From JBMNUM01 sp050946275 (GTDB lineage: Bacteria; Actinomycetota; Coriobacteriia; Coriobacteriales; CADBOM01), in contig JBMNUM010000017.1 in assembly GCA_050946275.1 (NCBI GenBank), forward strand, positions 1 to 43,886: a stretch of 43,886 nt of DNA, given 5' to 3'. The notes under the pieces were generated by a model. The model worked only from the letters and a program-made list of their open reading frames with translations. It was not told the DNA's origin and ran no database searches. The position numbers were made by a program, and so were the translations under genes. Shown piece by piece: positions 23,738-32,389 of this stretch (positions within the stretch are counted from its first letter, which is position 1; each line of letters opens with the position of its first letter).

Positions 23738-23751
23738 GATAATCAATTATC
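23738..23751. promoter_or_regulatory. Operator-like palindrome between divergent genes
   Basis: GATAATCAATTATC (arms GATAAT/ATTATC) in an AT-rich 102-bp divergent intergenic region, 41 bases before the permease start. Candidate regulator site for the alpha-galactoside genes; no regulator gene is adjacent. Confidence 0.4.
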
Positions 23752-23791
23752 ATAATCGAACTTGCCTAACATTTATATGGATGGGGGTTCC

Positions 23792-25222
23792 ATGAACGAG
23801 GAAGCGGCCGCAACGGCCCAGGGCGCAGCTGTGCAGCAGGGCGCCAAGAAGCTCGCCACGAACAAGATCCTGTGGCTGTTCGCGATCGGCCAGCTCGGAT
23901 GGTCGATGCTCTCCGGCATCATCTCGAACTGGCTCGTGTACTACTACCAGCCCGGGCAGGCGCTGCTCTCTCAGGGTCACCAGCTCTTCATCACGCAAGG
24001 CGCCGTGTTCCTCGGCCTGACGGTCATCGGCCTCATCACGGCCACCGGGCGCATCTTCGACGCCTTCACCGACCCGCTCATCGCATCGAAGTCCGACCGC
24101 TGCAAGCACCACCTCGGCAGGCGCATCCCGTTCCTGCGCTTCGCCGCCATCCCGTTCGGCATCGTCACGGTGCTCGTCTTCATCTCGCCCGTCAACGGCG
24201 TGAGCTGGGTGAACAACGTGTTCCTGCTCGTCATGGTGCTGTGCTTCTACATCGCGATGACGTGCTACTGCACGCCGTACAACGCGCTCATCCCGGAGCT
24301 CGGGCGCACGCAGAAGCTGCGCATCAACGTCTCGACGTTCATCTCGGTGACGTACTTCTTCGGCACCGCGTTCGCCTACATGGTGCCCAACATCGCCGGC
24401 TTCCTCGAGGGTTCGCTCGGCTCGGTCGGCGCCTTCCGCGCCACGATCGGCATCCTGGCGACCATCGCCGTCATCTGCATGCTCATCCCCTCCTTCACGA
24501 TCAAGGAGAAGGAGTACGCGGTGACGACGCCGTCGACCTCCGGCATGCTCAACAGCCTGGGCAAGACGTTCCGCAACCGCGAGTTCCGCACGTTCGTCAC
24601 GTCCGACGTCCTGTACTGGATCGCGCTGACGATGTTCCAGACCGGCCTGCCGTTCTACATCACGGAGCTCATGGGCCTCGACGACGCGATGACGTTCCCG
24701 CTCTTCGCGCTCATGACGGTGCTGAGCTTCATCTTCTACATACCGGTGAACATACTGGCCAAGAAGCTCGGCAAGAAGAAGATGGTCGTGTTCGCCTTCC
24801 TCTTCTTCTCGGTGGCGTTCTTCGTGACGTCGTTCGTGGGCGAGGGCGTGATCTGGGGCATCATCGTGGCCGTGCTGGCCTCGATCCCGATGGCGATCCT
24901 GGGCATCCTGCCACAGGCCGTCGTCGCCGACATCGCCGAGGCCGACGGCATCGAGACGAAGGAGAAGCGCGAGGGCATGTTCTATGCGGCCCGCACGTTC
25001 GCCTTCAAGCTCGGCCAGTCGGTCTCGATGCTGCTGTTCACATCCATCTCGCTGCTGGGCAGCGGCGGCTTCGGCTACCGCGCGACGGCCATCGTGGCCG
25101 CGGTCTTCTGCCTCGCCGGCGGCCTCGCGTTCATCCGCTACCACGAGAAGAAGATCTTCGGCATCATCGGCGAGGATTCCGACAAGAAGGACGAGCCCGC
25201 CGAGGAGCCCGAGGCCGAATAG
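23792..25222 (+). CDS. GPH-family (melibiose permease-like) sugar symporter
   Basis: 476-residue major-facilitator-type transporter of the glycoside-pentoside-hexuronide family. Diagnostic stretches: GRIFDAFTDPLIASKSDRCK with the aspartate pair of the cation site and the KDR-like loop, GRRIPFLRFAAIPFGIV, YCTPYNALIPELGRTQKLRI, and C-terminal ADIAEADGIETKEKREGMFYAARTF written here in parts. About 12 hydrophobic segments. ATG 23792 is chosen for GGGGG 5 bases upstream; ATG 23777 and TTG 23762 are alternatives. Directly followed by an alpha-galactosidase (34 bp), so it likely imports melibiose, raffinose or similar alpha-galactosides. Confidence 0.9.
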   Translation: MNEEAAATAQGAAVQQGAKKLATNKILWLFAIGQLGWSMLSGIISNWLVYYYQPGQALLSQGHQLFITQGAVFLGLTVIGLITATGRIFDAFTDPLIASKSDRCKHHLGRRIPFLRFAAIPFGIVTVLVFISPVNGVSWVNNVFLLVMVLCFYIAMTCYCTPYNALIPELGRTQKLRINVSTFISVTYFFGTAFAYMVPNIAGFLEGSLGSVGAFRATIGILATIAVICMLIPSFTIKEKEYAVTTPSTSGMLNSLGKTFRNREFRTFVTSDVLYWIALTMFQTGLPFYITELMGLDDAMTFPLFALMTVLSFIFYIPVNILAKKLGKKKMVVFAFLFFSVAFFVTSFVGEGVIWGIIVAVLASIPMAILGILPQAVVADIAEADGIETKEKREGMFYAARTFAFKLGQSVSMLLFTSISLLGSGGFGYRATAIVAAVFCLAGGLAFIRYHEKKIFGIIGEDSDKKDEPAEEPEAE

Positions 25223-25256
25223 CGCCGCGGACCCCGCACAACCGAAGGAACAACCC

Positions 25257-26897
25257 ATGTTGCAACCGGTTTTCGCCGAGTCGTATCGCATTGCATACGA
25301 AGATGCGGAGGGGCACGCGCACGAGGTGCAGGGCGCCTTGGGCGGCCAGGGCCTCATGCAGGCGGGAGACATGGCCGAATCGCCGTACGGGCTGCTCGAG
25401 GTGCGAGCCGAAGTCGGCGAGGGCATCATCTCGCTTTCCGCAGTCGCGCTCGCTCCCATCCGCCTGACCTCGTGCACCGTATCGCTGCACCGGCGCTTCG
25501 ATCCCGGTGAGCGCATCGTGATCAACGGCTACCAGTCATGGACCGATACGCATGAGCTCTCCCCCGACTCGACCATGCGCGGAATCAACCGCGTGCCGAA
25601 CCAGCTCGTCGGCCGCTTCGCCCTCGACGGCAGCGGTGACTACCGCTTCGTCGAATACGATGAGCAGCCCGGCCACCTTCACGGTTTCACGTACGCGACG
25701 ATCAGGCACGGGGACGACATGCAGCTCATCGCGTCGCTCGACGAGAGACGCGGCTTCACGCTCGTCTCCATGAACTGCGACGAGGCCCTCGTCGAGCTGC
25801 AGACGGAATGCCCCATCCGCGAGATCGCCTCCGGAGAGGAGATCGTGCTCGGGCGCTACCTCATCGCGCAGGGCGGCGAGGACGAGGTCTTCGACCGCTG
25901 GTTCTCGCTCATGGGCGTGACTCCGCGCCCGTCGGCACCGCTCATCGGCTACACGAGCTGGTACCGGCACTACGATGACATCGACGAGAACAAGATCCTC
26001 TCCGACCTCGACGCTGCGGCCGCCTCGCTCGAGGAAATCGACGCGCCGGGCGCGCAGCGGGTCTTCCAGATCGACGACGGCTTCGCCAAGGTGGGCGACT
26101 GGCTGTTCGTCGACCCCGACGACTTCCCCCGCGGGCTGGCGCCGATCGCGCAACGCGCCGCGGACCTCGGCTTCATGCCGGGGCTGTGGCTCGCGCCGTT
26201 CGTGTGCGAGCACGATTCGGATATCTTCCGCCTGCGCCCCGAATGGCTGTTGCGCGACGAGGAGGGCGACCCCGTGACGACGGGCAGCCATTGGAGCGGC
26301 GGCTACGCACTCGACACGCTCAACCCGGAGTTCCGCGAGTACATCACCACGGTCATCCAGATGGCCGTGCTCGTCTGGGGATTCCGGCTCCTCAAGCTCG
26401 ATTTCCTCTACGCCGCGTGCATGATCCCGCACGGCGGGATGAACCGCGGCGAGCTCATGGCCGACGGCGTCCGCCTGCTGCGGGAGGCCGCCGGCGACGA
26501 TTGCATGATCCTCGGCTGCGGCGTGCCGCTCGCCCCGGCGTTCGGGGAGTTCGAGTACTGCCGCATCGGGTGCGACGTGGGACTCGACTGGGACGGGCCG
26601 GCGCCCATGCGCCTGCTGCACCGCGAGCGCGTGAGCACGCGCGACAGCCTGCACAACACGCTCGGGCGCGAGCCCCTCGACGGCAGGGCGTTCCGCAACG
26701 ACCCCGACGTCTTCTTCCTGCGCGACGACATCCGGCTGACGCGCTCGCAGCGCATGATGCTGCTCGAGGAGGACGCCGTCAACGCGAGCGTGCTGCTCAC
26801 GTCCGACGACATGTCGACCTGGAGCGTGCTCGACCGCGAGGCATACCAGTCGGCGATCGCGACGATGCTCGCCCGCGACGGGCGCATGGGTCGATAG
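25257..26897 (+). CDS. Alpha-galactosidase, glycoside hydrolase family 36-like
   Basis: Cytoplasmic enzyme (no signal peptide) of 546 residues, releasing galactose from alpha-galactosides. GH36/clan D landmarks: VFQIDDGF (269-276), GLWLAPFVCEHDS (309-321), KLDFLYAA with likely nucleophile D382, and CRIGCDVGLDW with likely acid/base D440. It is shorter than the roughly 700-residue type and has a compact N-terminal beta domain (1-220). ATG 25257 has GAAGGA upstream; earlier in-frame starts lie inside the permease gene. The released galactose would be phosphorylated by the next gene product. Confidence 0.88.
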   Translation: MLQPVFAESYRIAYEDAEGHAHEVQGALGGQGLMQAGDMAESPYGLLEVRAEVGEGIISLSAVALAPIRLTSCTVSLHRRFDPGERIVINGYQSWTDTHELSPDSTMRGINRVPNQLVGRFALDGSGDYRFVEYDEQPGHLHGFTYATIRHGDDMQLIASLDERRGFTLVSMNCDEALVELQTECPIREIASGEEIVLGRYLIAQGGEDEVFDRWFSLMGVTPRPSAPLIGYTSWYRHYDDIDENKILSDLDAAAASLEEIDAPGAQRVFQIDDGFAKVGDWLFVDPDDFPRGLAPIAQRAADLGFMPGLWLAPFVCEHDSDIFRLRPEWLLRDEEGDPVTTGSHWSGGYALDTLNPEFREYITTVIQMAVLVWGFRLLKLDFLYAACMIPHGGMNRGELMADGVRLLREAAGDDCMILGCGVPLAPAFGEFEYCRIGCDVGLDWDGPAPMRLLHRERVSTRDSLHNTLGREPLDGRAFRNDPDVFFLRDDIRLTRSQRMMLLEEDAVNASVLLTSDDMSTWSVLDREAYQSAIATMLARDGRMGR

Positions 26898-26916
26898 ACT
26901 GTCATAATCGACTCAT
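26886..26916. repeat. Palindromic repeat family 1, copy e (degenerate)
   Basis: ATGGGTCGATAGACTG then TCATAATCGACTCAT; it contains the TAG stop of the alpha-galactosidase gene. Confidence 0.65.
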
Positions 26917-26932
26917 CGACGGAAGGTGCACG

Positions 26933-28087
26933 ATGACGAAGTTCTCGCATACGCTGGCAACACGAGCCGATGGCGTACGGACGTTCGCTCCCGGGCGCAT
27001 CGAGGTCGCGGGCAACCATCTCGACCACCAGGGAGGTCACGTGATCGCCGCGGCCATCACCGACGGCATCGCGATCGCCGCGCAGCGCATCGGGGAACGT
27101 GAGGCACGCCTGTCGAGCGAGGGGTTCGCCGACGTGCGCGTCAGCCTCGACGACCTTGCGCCCCGCGCCGACGAGAAGGGCACCACGCAGGCGCTCGTCC
27201 GCGGTGTGCTCGCCGGATGCGCCGCGGCGGGCATTCCCCTCACGGGCTTCGACGCCATCGCGGAAAGCTCGCTACCCGTCGGCGGCGGGCTGTCGTCCTC
27301 GGCCGCCTTCGAGCTCGCCATGGCGACTGCCGTGGTGCGGCTGGGCGAGGCGGAGGTCGATCCGATTCACCTCGCGCAGATTGGATTGGGCGCAGAACGC
27401 GACTTCTTCGGCAAGCCCTGCGGCCTCATGGACCAGCTCGCCTCGGCTTGCGGCGGGATGTCGCTGCTCGACTTCCGCGACCAGGCCGAGCCGACGGTCG
27501 GGCCGATCGCATGCGACTTCGGCGAGCTCGGCTACGCCGTCTTCATCATCCCGGCAGAGACGGGTCACGCCGGACTCGACGGGAGCTTCTCGGCAATCAC
27601 CGACGACATGCGCACCATCGCGCGCCTCTGCGGTACCGAGCGGCTCGGCGACATCGGGCTCGGCAACCTGCTCGCCCACTTGCCAGAGGCGCGCCGCGAA
27701 GCCGGCGACCTTGCCGTGCTGCGGGCGCTGCACTTCTTCAACGAGATGGAGCTCGTCGAGCAACGCGCCGACGCGCTGCGTGCGGGCGACATGCCCACGT
27801 TCCTCGAGTGCACGAGGCGCTCGGGCGCTTCTTCCGCGCAGTACCTGCAGAACATCGACGTGCCCGGGCCGGTTCAGGGCACGATGCTCGTCATCGCGCT
27901 CGCCGACGCGTTCCTCGGAGGCAATGGCGCCGTGCGTATCCACGGCGGCGGCTTCGGCGGGAGCGTGCAGGCGTTCGTGCCGGTAGAGATGGCCGAGGCG
28001 TTCCGCGAGCATATGGACGGCCTCGTCGGCCAGGGCAGCTGCCGCCTCGTGGAGATACGCCGCGAGGGTGCCGGCGTGCTGGACTGA
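26933..28087 (+). CDS. galK: Galactokinase, divergent GNHxDH subgroup
   Basis: GHMP kinase, 384 residues, forming galactose-1-phosphate. Signature 1 reads APGRIEVAGNHLDHQGGH, where classical galactokinases have PGRVNLIGEHTDYNGG: the sugar-contacting Glu is Asn and Tyr is His, as in a divergent galactokinase group of gut anaerobes (from memory). ATP loop SSLPVGGGLSSSAAFELA and C-terminal RIHGGGFGGSVQAFV are intact; DFFGKPCGLMDQLASACGG contains the catalytic-base aspartate. ATG 26933 has GGAAGG six bases upstream. Between alpha-galactosidase and galT in one operon. Confidence 0.9.
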   Translation: MTKFSHTLATRADGVRTFAPGRIEVAGNHLDHQGGHVIAAAITDGIAIAAQRIGEREARLSSEGFADVRVSLDDLAPRADEKGTTQALVRGVLAGCAAAGIPLTGFDAIAESSLPVGGGLSSSAAFELAMATAVVRLGEAEVDPIHLAQIGLGAERDFFGKPCGLMDQLASACGGMSLLDFRDQAEPTVGPIACDFGELGYAVFIIPAETGHAGLDGSFSAITDDMRTIARLCGTERLGDIGLGNLLAHLPEARREAGDLAVLRALHFFNEMELVEQRADALRAGDMPTFLECTRRSGASSAQYLQNIDVPGPVQGTMLVIALADAFLGGNGAVRIHGGGFGGSVQAFVPVEMAEAFREHMDGLVGQGSCRLVEIRREGAGVLD

Positions 28088-28098
28088 ATGAAAGTGAG

Positions 28099-28125
28099 TG
28101 GAACGCTCCCCGGGGGAGCGTTCCA
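28099..28125. repeat. Palindromic repeat family 2, copy b
   Basis: TGGAACGCTCCCC, one G, GGGGAGCGTTCCA; in the 60-bp galK-galT gap. A frame starting at 28088 reads through it but lacks its own ribosome site. Confidence 0.85.
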
Positions 28126-28147
28126 AAAAGCGGCGGAGAGGAAGACC

Positions 28148-29668
28148 ATGAACATCGCATCGGCCGTCAGGATCATCATCGCCCATTCGCTCGCGACCGG
28201 CATCATCGCACGGGGCGACGAGCGCTGGGCGGCGAACCGCATCCTCGAGGCTGTCGGCGAGCCGGGCGACCCCGGCTGCGCTCGCGCGGAGGATGTCGAC
28301 GAGAGCCGGATGCTCCCCTTCCACGAGGCGCTCGACCTGCTGGGAGAGCGCGCCATCGCGAACCATCGGGCCAATAGCCCCGACATGGCGACGTCATCCA
28401 TCATGGGGTCCATCATGCCGCGCCCGTCTGAGGTCTCGCGGACGTTCGGGGAGCTTCTCGTCGACGACCCCCGGAAGGCGACTGGTTATCTGCACGGCCT
28501 CTCGGTCGCCTCGGACTACATCAAGACACGGCAGATCGCCCGCAACGTCGGCTGGGAGACGCCGACGCGCTGGGGCGACCTGCAGGTAACCATCAACCTC
28601 TCGAAACCCGAGAAGGATCCGCGCGCGATCGCGCGGGCGGCCAAGGCGCCCGCCGAAGGAGCCTATCCCGCATGCCAGCTCTGCATGGAGAACGAGGGCT
28701 ATGCGGGCCGGGACGGCGATTCGCGGCTCGGAACCCACCCCGCACGGCAGGACCTGCGCATCGCGCAGCTCGAGCTCGGCGGGGAGAGCTGGGGGCTGCA
28801 ATACTCCCCGTATGCCTATTTCGATGAGCACTGCATCGCCATGAACGCCGAGCACCGTCCGATGCACGTCGACAGGAGCTGCCTCGACAACCTGCTCGGC
28901 CTCGTCGGACTGCTGCCCCACTACTTCTTCGGGTCGAACGCCGACCTGCCGATCGTCGGCGGATCGATTCTCGCGCACGACCACTTCCAGGGCGGCCGGC
29001 ACGAGTTCCCGATGGAGCGCGCAGCGGACGACGTCGCCTTCGAGCTGCGGGGCTTCGCCGACGTGAGGGCGCGCACGATCGCATGGCCGCTCTCCGTCAT
29101 CCGTCTCACGGGCGATGACCCTGGCAAGCTGGCTGCGGCGGCGGATGCGGTGCTCACGGCCTGGCGGGAGCACGACGACCCGGAGGCTGGCATCGTCTCG
29201 CGCACGGGAGACGTGCCGCACAACACTATCACGCCCATCGCACGCCGGCGTGGCGACGCATTCGAGCTCGACCTCGCCCTGCGCTGCAACATCACGAGCG
29301 ACGAGCATCCGCTCGGCGTGTTCCACCCGCACGAGGAACTGCACCATATCAAGAAGGAGAACATCGGCCTCATCGAGGTGATGGGGCTGGCCATCCTGCC
29401 GGCGCGCCTCGAACGGGAGCTCGCCGCCGTTGCCGGTGCCCTGCTCTCCGGCGCGGACCTCGAAGCCGATGAGGCCACGGCGCCCCATGCCGCCTGGGCG
29501 CGGGATGTGGCGCTTGCCCATCCGGAGCTCGATGCATCGAACGCGCGCGACATCCTCCGCGACGAGGTGGGCACCGTCTTCGCACGGGTTCTCGAGGATG
29601 CCGGCGTCTTCAAGTGGACGCCCGAGGGCCGCGCCGCCCAAGCACGCTTCCTGGAGAAGCTCGCCTGA
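28148..29668 (+). CDS. galT: UTP-hexose-1-phosphate / galactose-1-phosphate uridylyltransferase, type 2
   Basis: 506 residues, the length of the type-2 GalT family of Firmicutes and Coriobacteria (the type-1 enzyme is about 350). Landmarks: N-terminal helical domain with ARAEDVDES, ACQLCMENEGYAGRDGD, GLQYSPYAYFDEHCIAMNAE, GGSILAHDHFQGGRHEFPME with the HxHxQ-like nucleotidyl-transfer motif, and FHPHEELHHIKKENIGLIEV. ATG 28148 has GAGAGGAAG upstream; the in-frame ATG at 28088 runs through a palindromic repeat and is rejected. It completes the Leloir entry steps for alpha-galactoside-derived galactose. Confidence 0.93.
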   Translation: MNIASAVRIIIAHSLATGIIARGDERWAANRILEAVGEPGDPGCARAEDVDESRMLPFHEALDLLGERAIANHRANSPDMATSSIMGSIMPRPSEVSRTFGELLVDDPRKATGYLHGLSVASDYIKTRQIARNVGWETPTRWGDLQVTINLSKPEKDPRAIARAAKAPAEGAYPACQLCMENEGYAGRDGDSRLGTHPARQDLRIAQLELGGESWGLQYSPYAYFDEHCIAMNAEHRPMHVDRSCLDNLLGLVGLLPHYFFGSNADLPIVGGSILAHDHFQGGRHEFPMERAADDVAFELRGFADVRARTIAWPLSVIRLTGDDPGKLAAAADAVLTAWREHDDPEAGIVSRTGDVPHNTITPIARRRGDAFELDLALRCNITSDEHPLGVFHPHEELHHIKKENIGLIEVMGLAILPARLERELAAVAGALLSGADLEADEATAPHAAWARDVALAHPELDASNARDILRDEVGTVFARVLEDAGVFKWTPEGRAAQARFLEKLA

Positions 29669-29770
29669 TCGGAGCGCAATTCCACATGACGATCACGGTC
29701 GACGTGTTTGCCACATTGAACGGCCCACGTCCCGCCGCAACCACCGGTACGGCCGTGCTCGACGCCTCAT

Positions 29771-29829
29771 TTACCACATCTCGCAAAATGAATGCACGAT
29801 TTCTACATTCATTTTGCGAGATGTGGTAA
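29771..29829. repeat. Palindromic repeat family 4, copy a (59 bp)
   Basis: Perfect 24-bp arms 29771-29794 and 29806-29829 (outer TTACCACATCTCGC), 11-base loop. Centre AATGCACGATTTC is shared with the second 59-bp copy at 34558. It lies between convergent galT and yaaA; the 200-bp gap holds no gene that I can see. Confidence 0.85.
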
Positions 29830-29868
29830 TTCGCGGGGCGGTGATGACGGGACCGCCCCCCTCGCCAC

Positions 29869-30630
29869 CTACTTGCCGGGGACCTCGGTTCTGGTGAACA
29901 CGTAGGTGCGCTCGTCGGAGCGGCTGGGATCGTAAGCATAGCCGCTCCAGTCGAAGCCCTTGAGCTGCTCGGGCTGCTCCGCGCCGATGCCGGCGAGGTA
30001 TCGCACCATCTCGCCGCGCGCCATCTTGGCGTAGACGCCCTTCTGGACGACACGCTCCCCCTCGAGCTCGCCGAACACGCATGTGACGCACGTGTCGCCG
30101 GGGCGCAGGTAGCGCTCGACCGCCTTCGAGTACTCCTTCGACGCGAGGTTCACGAGCACGCGGCTGTCATCCATGACCTCATCGTAGAGGGTGCTCCCCC
30201 AGAAGTCGTAGAGGTTCGCGTGCCCGTCGACGGCCGCCTTCGCCTGCATCTCGAGGCGATACGGCACCACGCCGTCCATCGGCCGCAGCACCCCGTAGAA
30301 ACCCGACAGGATGCGCAGGTGCTCCTGCACGTAGTCGAACTGGCCGTCCTCGAAGACGGCCGGCGCCATGTAGGTGTACTGGATGCCGTCGTAAGCGAGC
30401 AGCGCGGGCGTGAGGTCGGCGCGCAGATCCATGTGCGCGAAGCGCTCGGCGTTCAGAGCGGCGATCGAATCGTTGCATGCCCAGAGCGCCTTCTGCTCCT
30501 CATACGTCAGGCCGGCGATCCAGTCCCTCAGCACCTCGGCGCGGTCGATGAGGTCCGGCAGGCCCGCGGGCGGGATAGGCGCATCGGTGTTGGCGACCAT
30601 CTTCTTGGCCGGCGAGATGATGATCCTCAC
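29869..30630 (-). CDS. yaaA: Peroxide stress protein YaaA (UPF0246/DUF328)
   Basis: 253 residues. Begins RIIISPAKKM, the hallmark of YaaA, and contains YDGIQYTYMAPAVF, LRILSGFYGVLRPMDGVVPYRLEMQ and LVNLASKEYSKAV, ending QLKGFDWSGYAYDPSRSDE. GTG 30630 is chosen as start: GGAGGTG lies five bases upstream, and the extra 15 residues of the longer frame have no family counterpart. E. coli YaaA lowers intracellular iron and DNA damage under peroxide stress and binds DNA; the same role here is inferred. Confidence 0.93.
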   Translation of the reverse strand: MRIIISPAKKMVANTDAPIPPAGLPDLIDRAEVLRDWIAGLTYEEQKALWACNDSIAALNAERFAHMDLRADLTPALLAYDGIQYTYMAPAVFEDGQFDYVQEHLRILSGFYGVLRPMDGVVPYRLEMQAKAAVDGHANLYDFWGSTLYDEVMDDSRVLVNLASKEYSKAVERYLRPGDTCVTCVFGELEGERVVQKGVYAKMARGEMVRYLAGIGAEQPEQLKGFDWSGYAYDPSRSDERTYVFTRTEVPGK

Positions 30631-30686
30631 AAGCGCACCTCCGGTTCTCGTAGCATGTCCGCTCCCATGATACACGCCTGAAAGAC

Positions 30687-30713
30687 CGGAACGCTCCCCA
30701 GGGGAGCGTTCCG
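30687..30713. repeat. Palindromic repeat family 2, copy c
   Basis: CGGAACGCTCCCC, one A, GGGGAGCGTTCCG: the outermost pair is changed on both sides, keeping the stem. Confidence 0.8.
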
Positions 30714-30735
30714 CGCATTAGTCGCTTGTAGCTTC

Positions 30736-30764
30736 TGGAACGCCCTCGAGGGCGCCCCGGTCCA
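30736..30764. repeat. Palindromic repeat family 2, copy d (degenerate)
   Basis: TGGAACGCCCTCGAGGGCG followed by CCCCGGTCCA; immediately after the arsS stop codon, so may end that transcript. Confidence 0.55.
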
Positions 30765-30766
30765 TC

Positions 30767-31756
30767 CTAGGCCGTCTCTCCTCCGCAACTGCTGCCGGCG
30801 CCCGCCGTGCAGGCGTAGCAGTGGTTGTCGAACACGACCGACCGCACGGGCTGCCTCTCGCGCGCGAAGTCGAAGATGGTCGCGCCGCCCTCGATCTCCT
30901 TGCCGAGCGCCTGGTTGAAGTCGCAGTCGTACACCCTCCCCTGCCAGTCGACGCTGATCTGGCTGCGGCACATCATGCCCTCGGTCGTCGCGGGGTTGAA
31001 CGCGCCGCGCAGGCGGACCATGTACTTGCCGAGGTTGTCCTTGCGGTTGAGCGCCTCGGCGAAGCGTCCGCACGGGTTGTTCGTGATGGCAACGAGGTTC
31101 GAGAAGTGCACGCCGTGCATGCCGGTCAGCTTCGTGCGGTACTCGTTCTCGATGGCCGCCTGGGGAGGCGGGAACGTGGCGGTCGACGGGTTGAAGACGA
31201 GCGTGATGGAGTGCGTGTCGCCCGCACCGTCATGGTCGCCGAAACCCACGGCGTTGAGCATGCGCAGCCCCTCGAGGGAGGCCTCGAATGTCCCGTCGCC
31301 GCGGATCTTGTCGACATTGCGCGCGCTGTAGAACGGCAGCGAAGCGAACAGCTGCGCGTCCACGTCCGCGTAGAGCTGCGGGAAGCGCTCGAAGCCCGGC
31401 TCCGTCAGGATGCACATGTTCGTGCGGCACATCGGCTTGACGCCGCGCTCCGCCCAGGCGCGCAGGAACCACTCGAGGTCGGGATGCAGCTCGGGCGCCC
31501 CGCCCGTGATGTCGACGGACGAGAAGCCGCCCTTGTCGAAGGCGTCGAGGCACGCCTGCATGACCTCGCGGCCCATCATCTCCTCGCGTGCTGGACCGCA
31601 CTCGAGGTGGCAGTGCCTGCACGCCAGATTGCACTTGTAGCCGATATTCACCTGGAGGGTGGCCAGCGGGTCGTTCGTGACGCGGTGCTCCTCGGGCACC
31701 ATGTCGATGAACGGCTCGACGACGGCCATGGCCTCTTCGACGGTCTTCTCGGGCAT
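30767..31756 (-). CDS. arsS: Arsenosugar biosynthesis radical SAM protein ArsS
   Basis: 329 residues. Radical SAM motif CNLACRHCHLECGP (C42, C46, C49) and DITGGAPELHP; the C-terminal domain (DUF3641 type) has MMCRSQISVDWQGRVYDCDFNQ, split here for length, and ends CYACTAGAGSSCGGETA. ArsS is thought to add the 5'-deoxyadenosyl group during arsenosugar formation. The next gene upstream encodes the peroxidase-like protein usually found beside it, which supports the call. ATG 31756 has GGGGAGGAGAACCTTC before it. No arsM methyltransferase is in the window. Confidence 0.92.
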   Translation of the reverse strand: MPEKTVEEAMAVVEPFIDMVPEEHRVTNDPLATLQVNIGYKCNLACRHCHLECGPAREEMMGREVMQACLDAFDKGGFSSVDITGGAPELHPDLEWFLRAWAERGVKPMCRTNMCILTEPGFERFPQLYADVDAQLFASLPFYSARNVDKIRGDGTFEASLEGLRMLNAVGFGDHDGAGDTHSITLVFNPSTATFPPPQAAIENEYRTKLTGMHGVHFSNLVAITNNPCGRFAEALNRKDNLGKYMVRLRGAFNPATTEGMMCRSQISVDWQGRVYDCDFNQALGKEIEGGATIFDFARERQPVRSVVFDNHCYACTAGAGSSCGGETA

Positions 31757-31819
31757 GAAGGTTCTCCTCCCCTTGTCTCTCCTCAGCTCATCGCGGGCGA
31801 TGCCGGACGCGGGACAGCT

Positions 31820-31844
31820 CCATCCCGAGCCCCCCTCGGGATGG
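31820..31844 (-). other. Intercistronic hairpin upstream of arsS
   Basis: CCATCCCGAG / CTCGGGATGG, a perfect 10-bp stem with a five-base loop in the 121-bp gap between the peroxidase-like gene and arsS. Could tune relative expression or RNA stability. Confidence 0.5.
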
Positions 31845-31877
31845 GTCGTCGCGATCCAGCTTCCGACGCGTTGGTCC

Positions 31878-32216
31878 CTACAGCTCCTGGTCGCGGACGA
31901 TCTTGAGCGCCTGCACGCCGTGAGCGAGGGCCGCGCCGCCGCGGATCGCGTTCGTCACATGGAAGGCCTCGGCGATTTCGTCCTCGCCGCAGCCCTGCTG
32001 CAGGCAGGAGTTCGTGTACGCGTCGATGCAGTACGGGCACTGCACGGCGGCTGCCACGGCCAGCGCGATGAGCGACTTCTCGCGCGCCGTCAGGGCACCA
32101 TCGGCGAACACGGAGCCGTAATATGCCATGAACTTGTCCCAGAGCTCGGGCGACATCGCACCCACGCCGTCACCGGAGAAGTTGGCCAGGTCCGCGGGGT
32201 TGTAATAGGTTTCCAT
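31878..32216 (-). CDS. Arsenosugar biosynthesis-associated peroxidase-like (AhpD/CMD-fold) protein
   Basis: 112-residue carboxymuconolactone decarboxylase-fold protein. The AhpD-type redox motif CPYC appears in AAAVQCPYCIDAYTNSCLQQG, preceded by LTAREKSLIALAVA. Proteins of this size and motif are the usual partner of ArsS. ATG 32216 lies after GAGAGGATCGATC. It is the first gene of the arsS transcript, with promoter elements at 32268-32297. The reaction it performs is not known; a thiol-redox or peroxidatic role is assumed from the fold. Confidence 0.88.
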   Translation of the reverse strand: METYYNPADLANFSGDGVGAMSPELWDKFMAYYGSVFADGALTAREKSLIALAVAAAVQCPYCIDAYTNSCLQQGCGEDEIAEAFHVTNAIRGGAALAHGVQALKIVRDQEL

Positions 32217-32267
32217 GATCGATCCTCTCGTTTCGATGTAACTGCAACAGATAAATTGACAATGCCT

Positions 32268-32297
32268 ATTATATGACCGTGTCTAATAGTCAATCAA
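32268..32297 (-). promoter_or_regulatory. Promoter and operator-like repeat of the arsS unit
   Basis: Minus strand: TTGATT (32297-32292), 18-base spacer, TATAAT (32273-32268). An inverted repeat CTATTA...TAATAG overlaps the -10 and spacer, flanked by TTGAC/GTCAA; a repressor site is plausible (an ArsR-type protein would be the natural guess, unproven). Confidence 0.6.
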
Positions 32298-32389
32298 GCA
32301 GGGTCGGGATTTGCGGAAAATGAACGTTTACAGGCGGAAACGCCGTCGATAAGATGGACAGGGGCATCGAGCGGAGGGGAAGGTTGGCC

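Noticed and set aside
28088..28147. Longer galT start at 28088
   Set aside because: It would translate through a palindromic repeat and has no ribosome site; ATG 28148 has GAGAGGAAG and matches family length.
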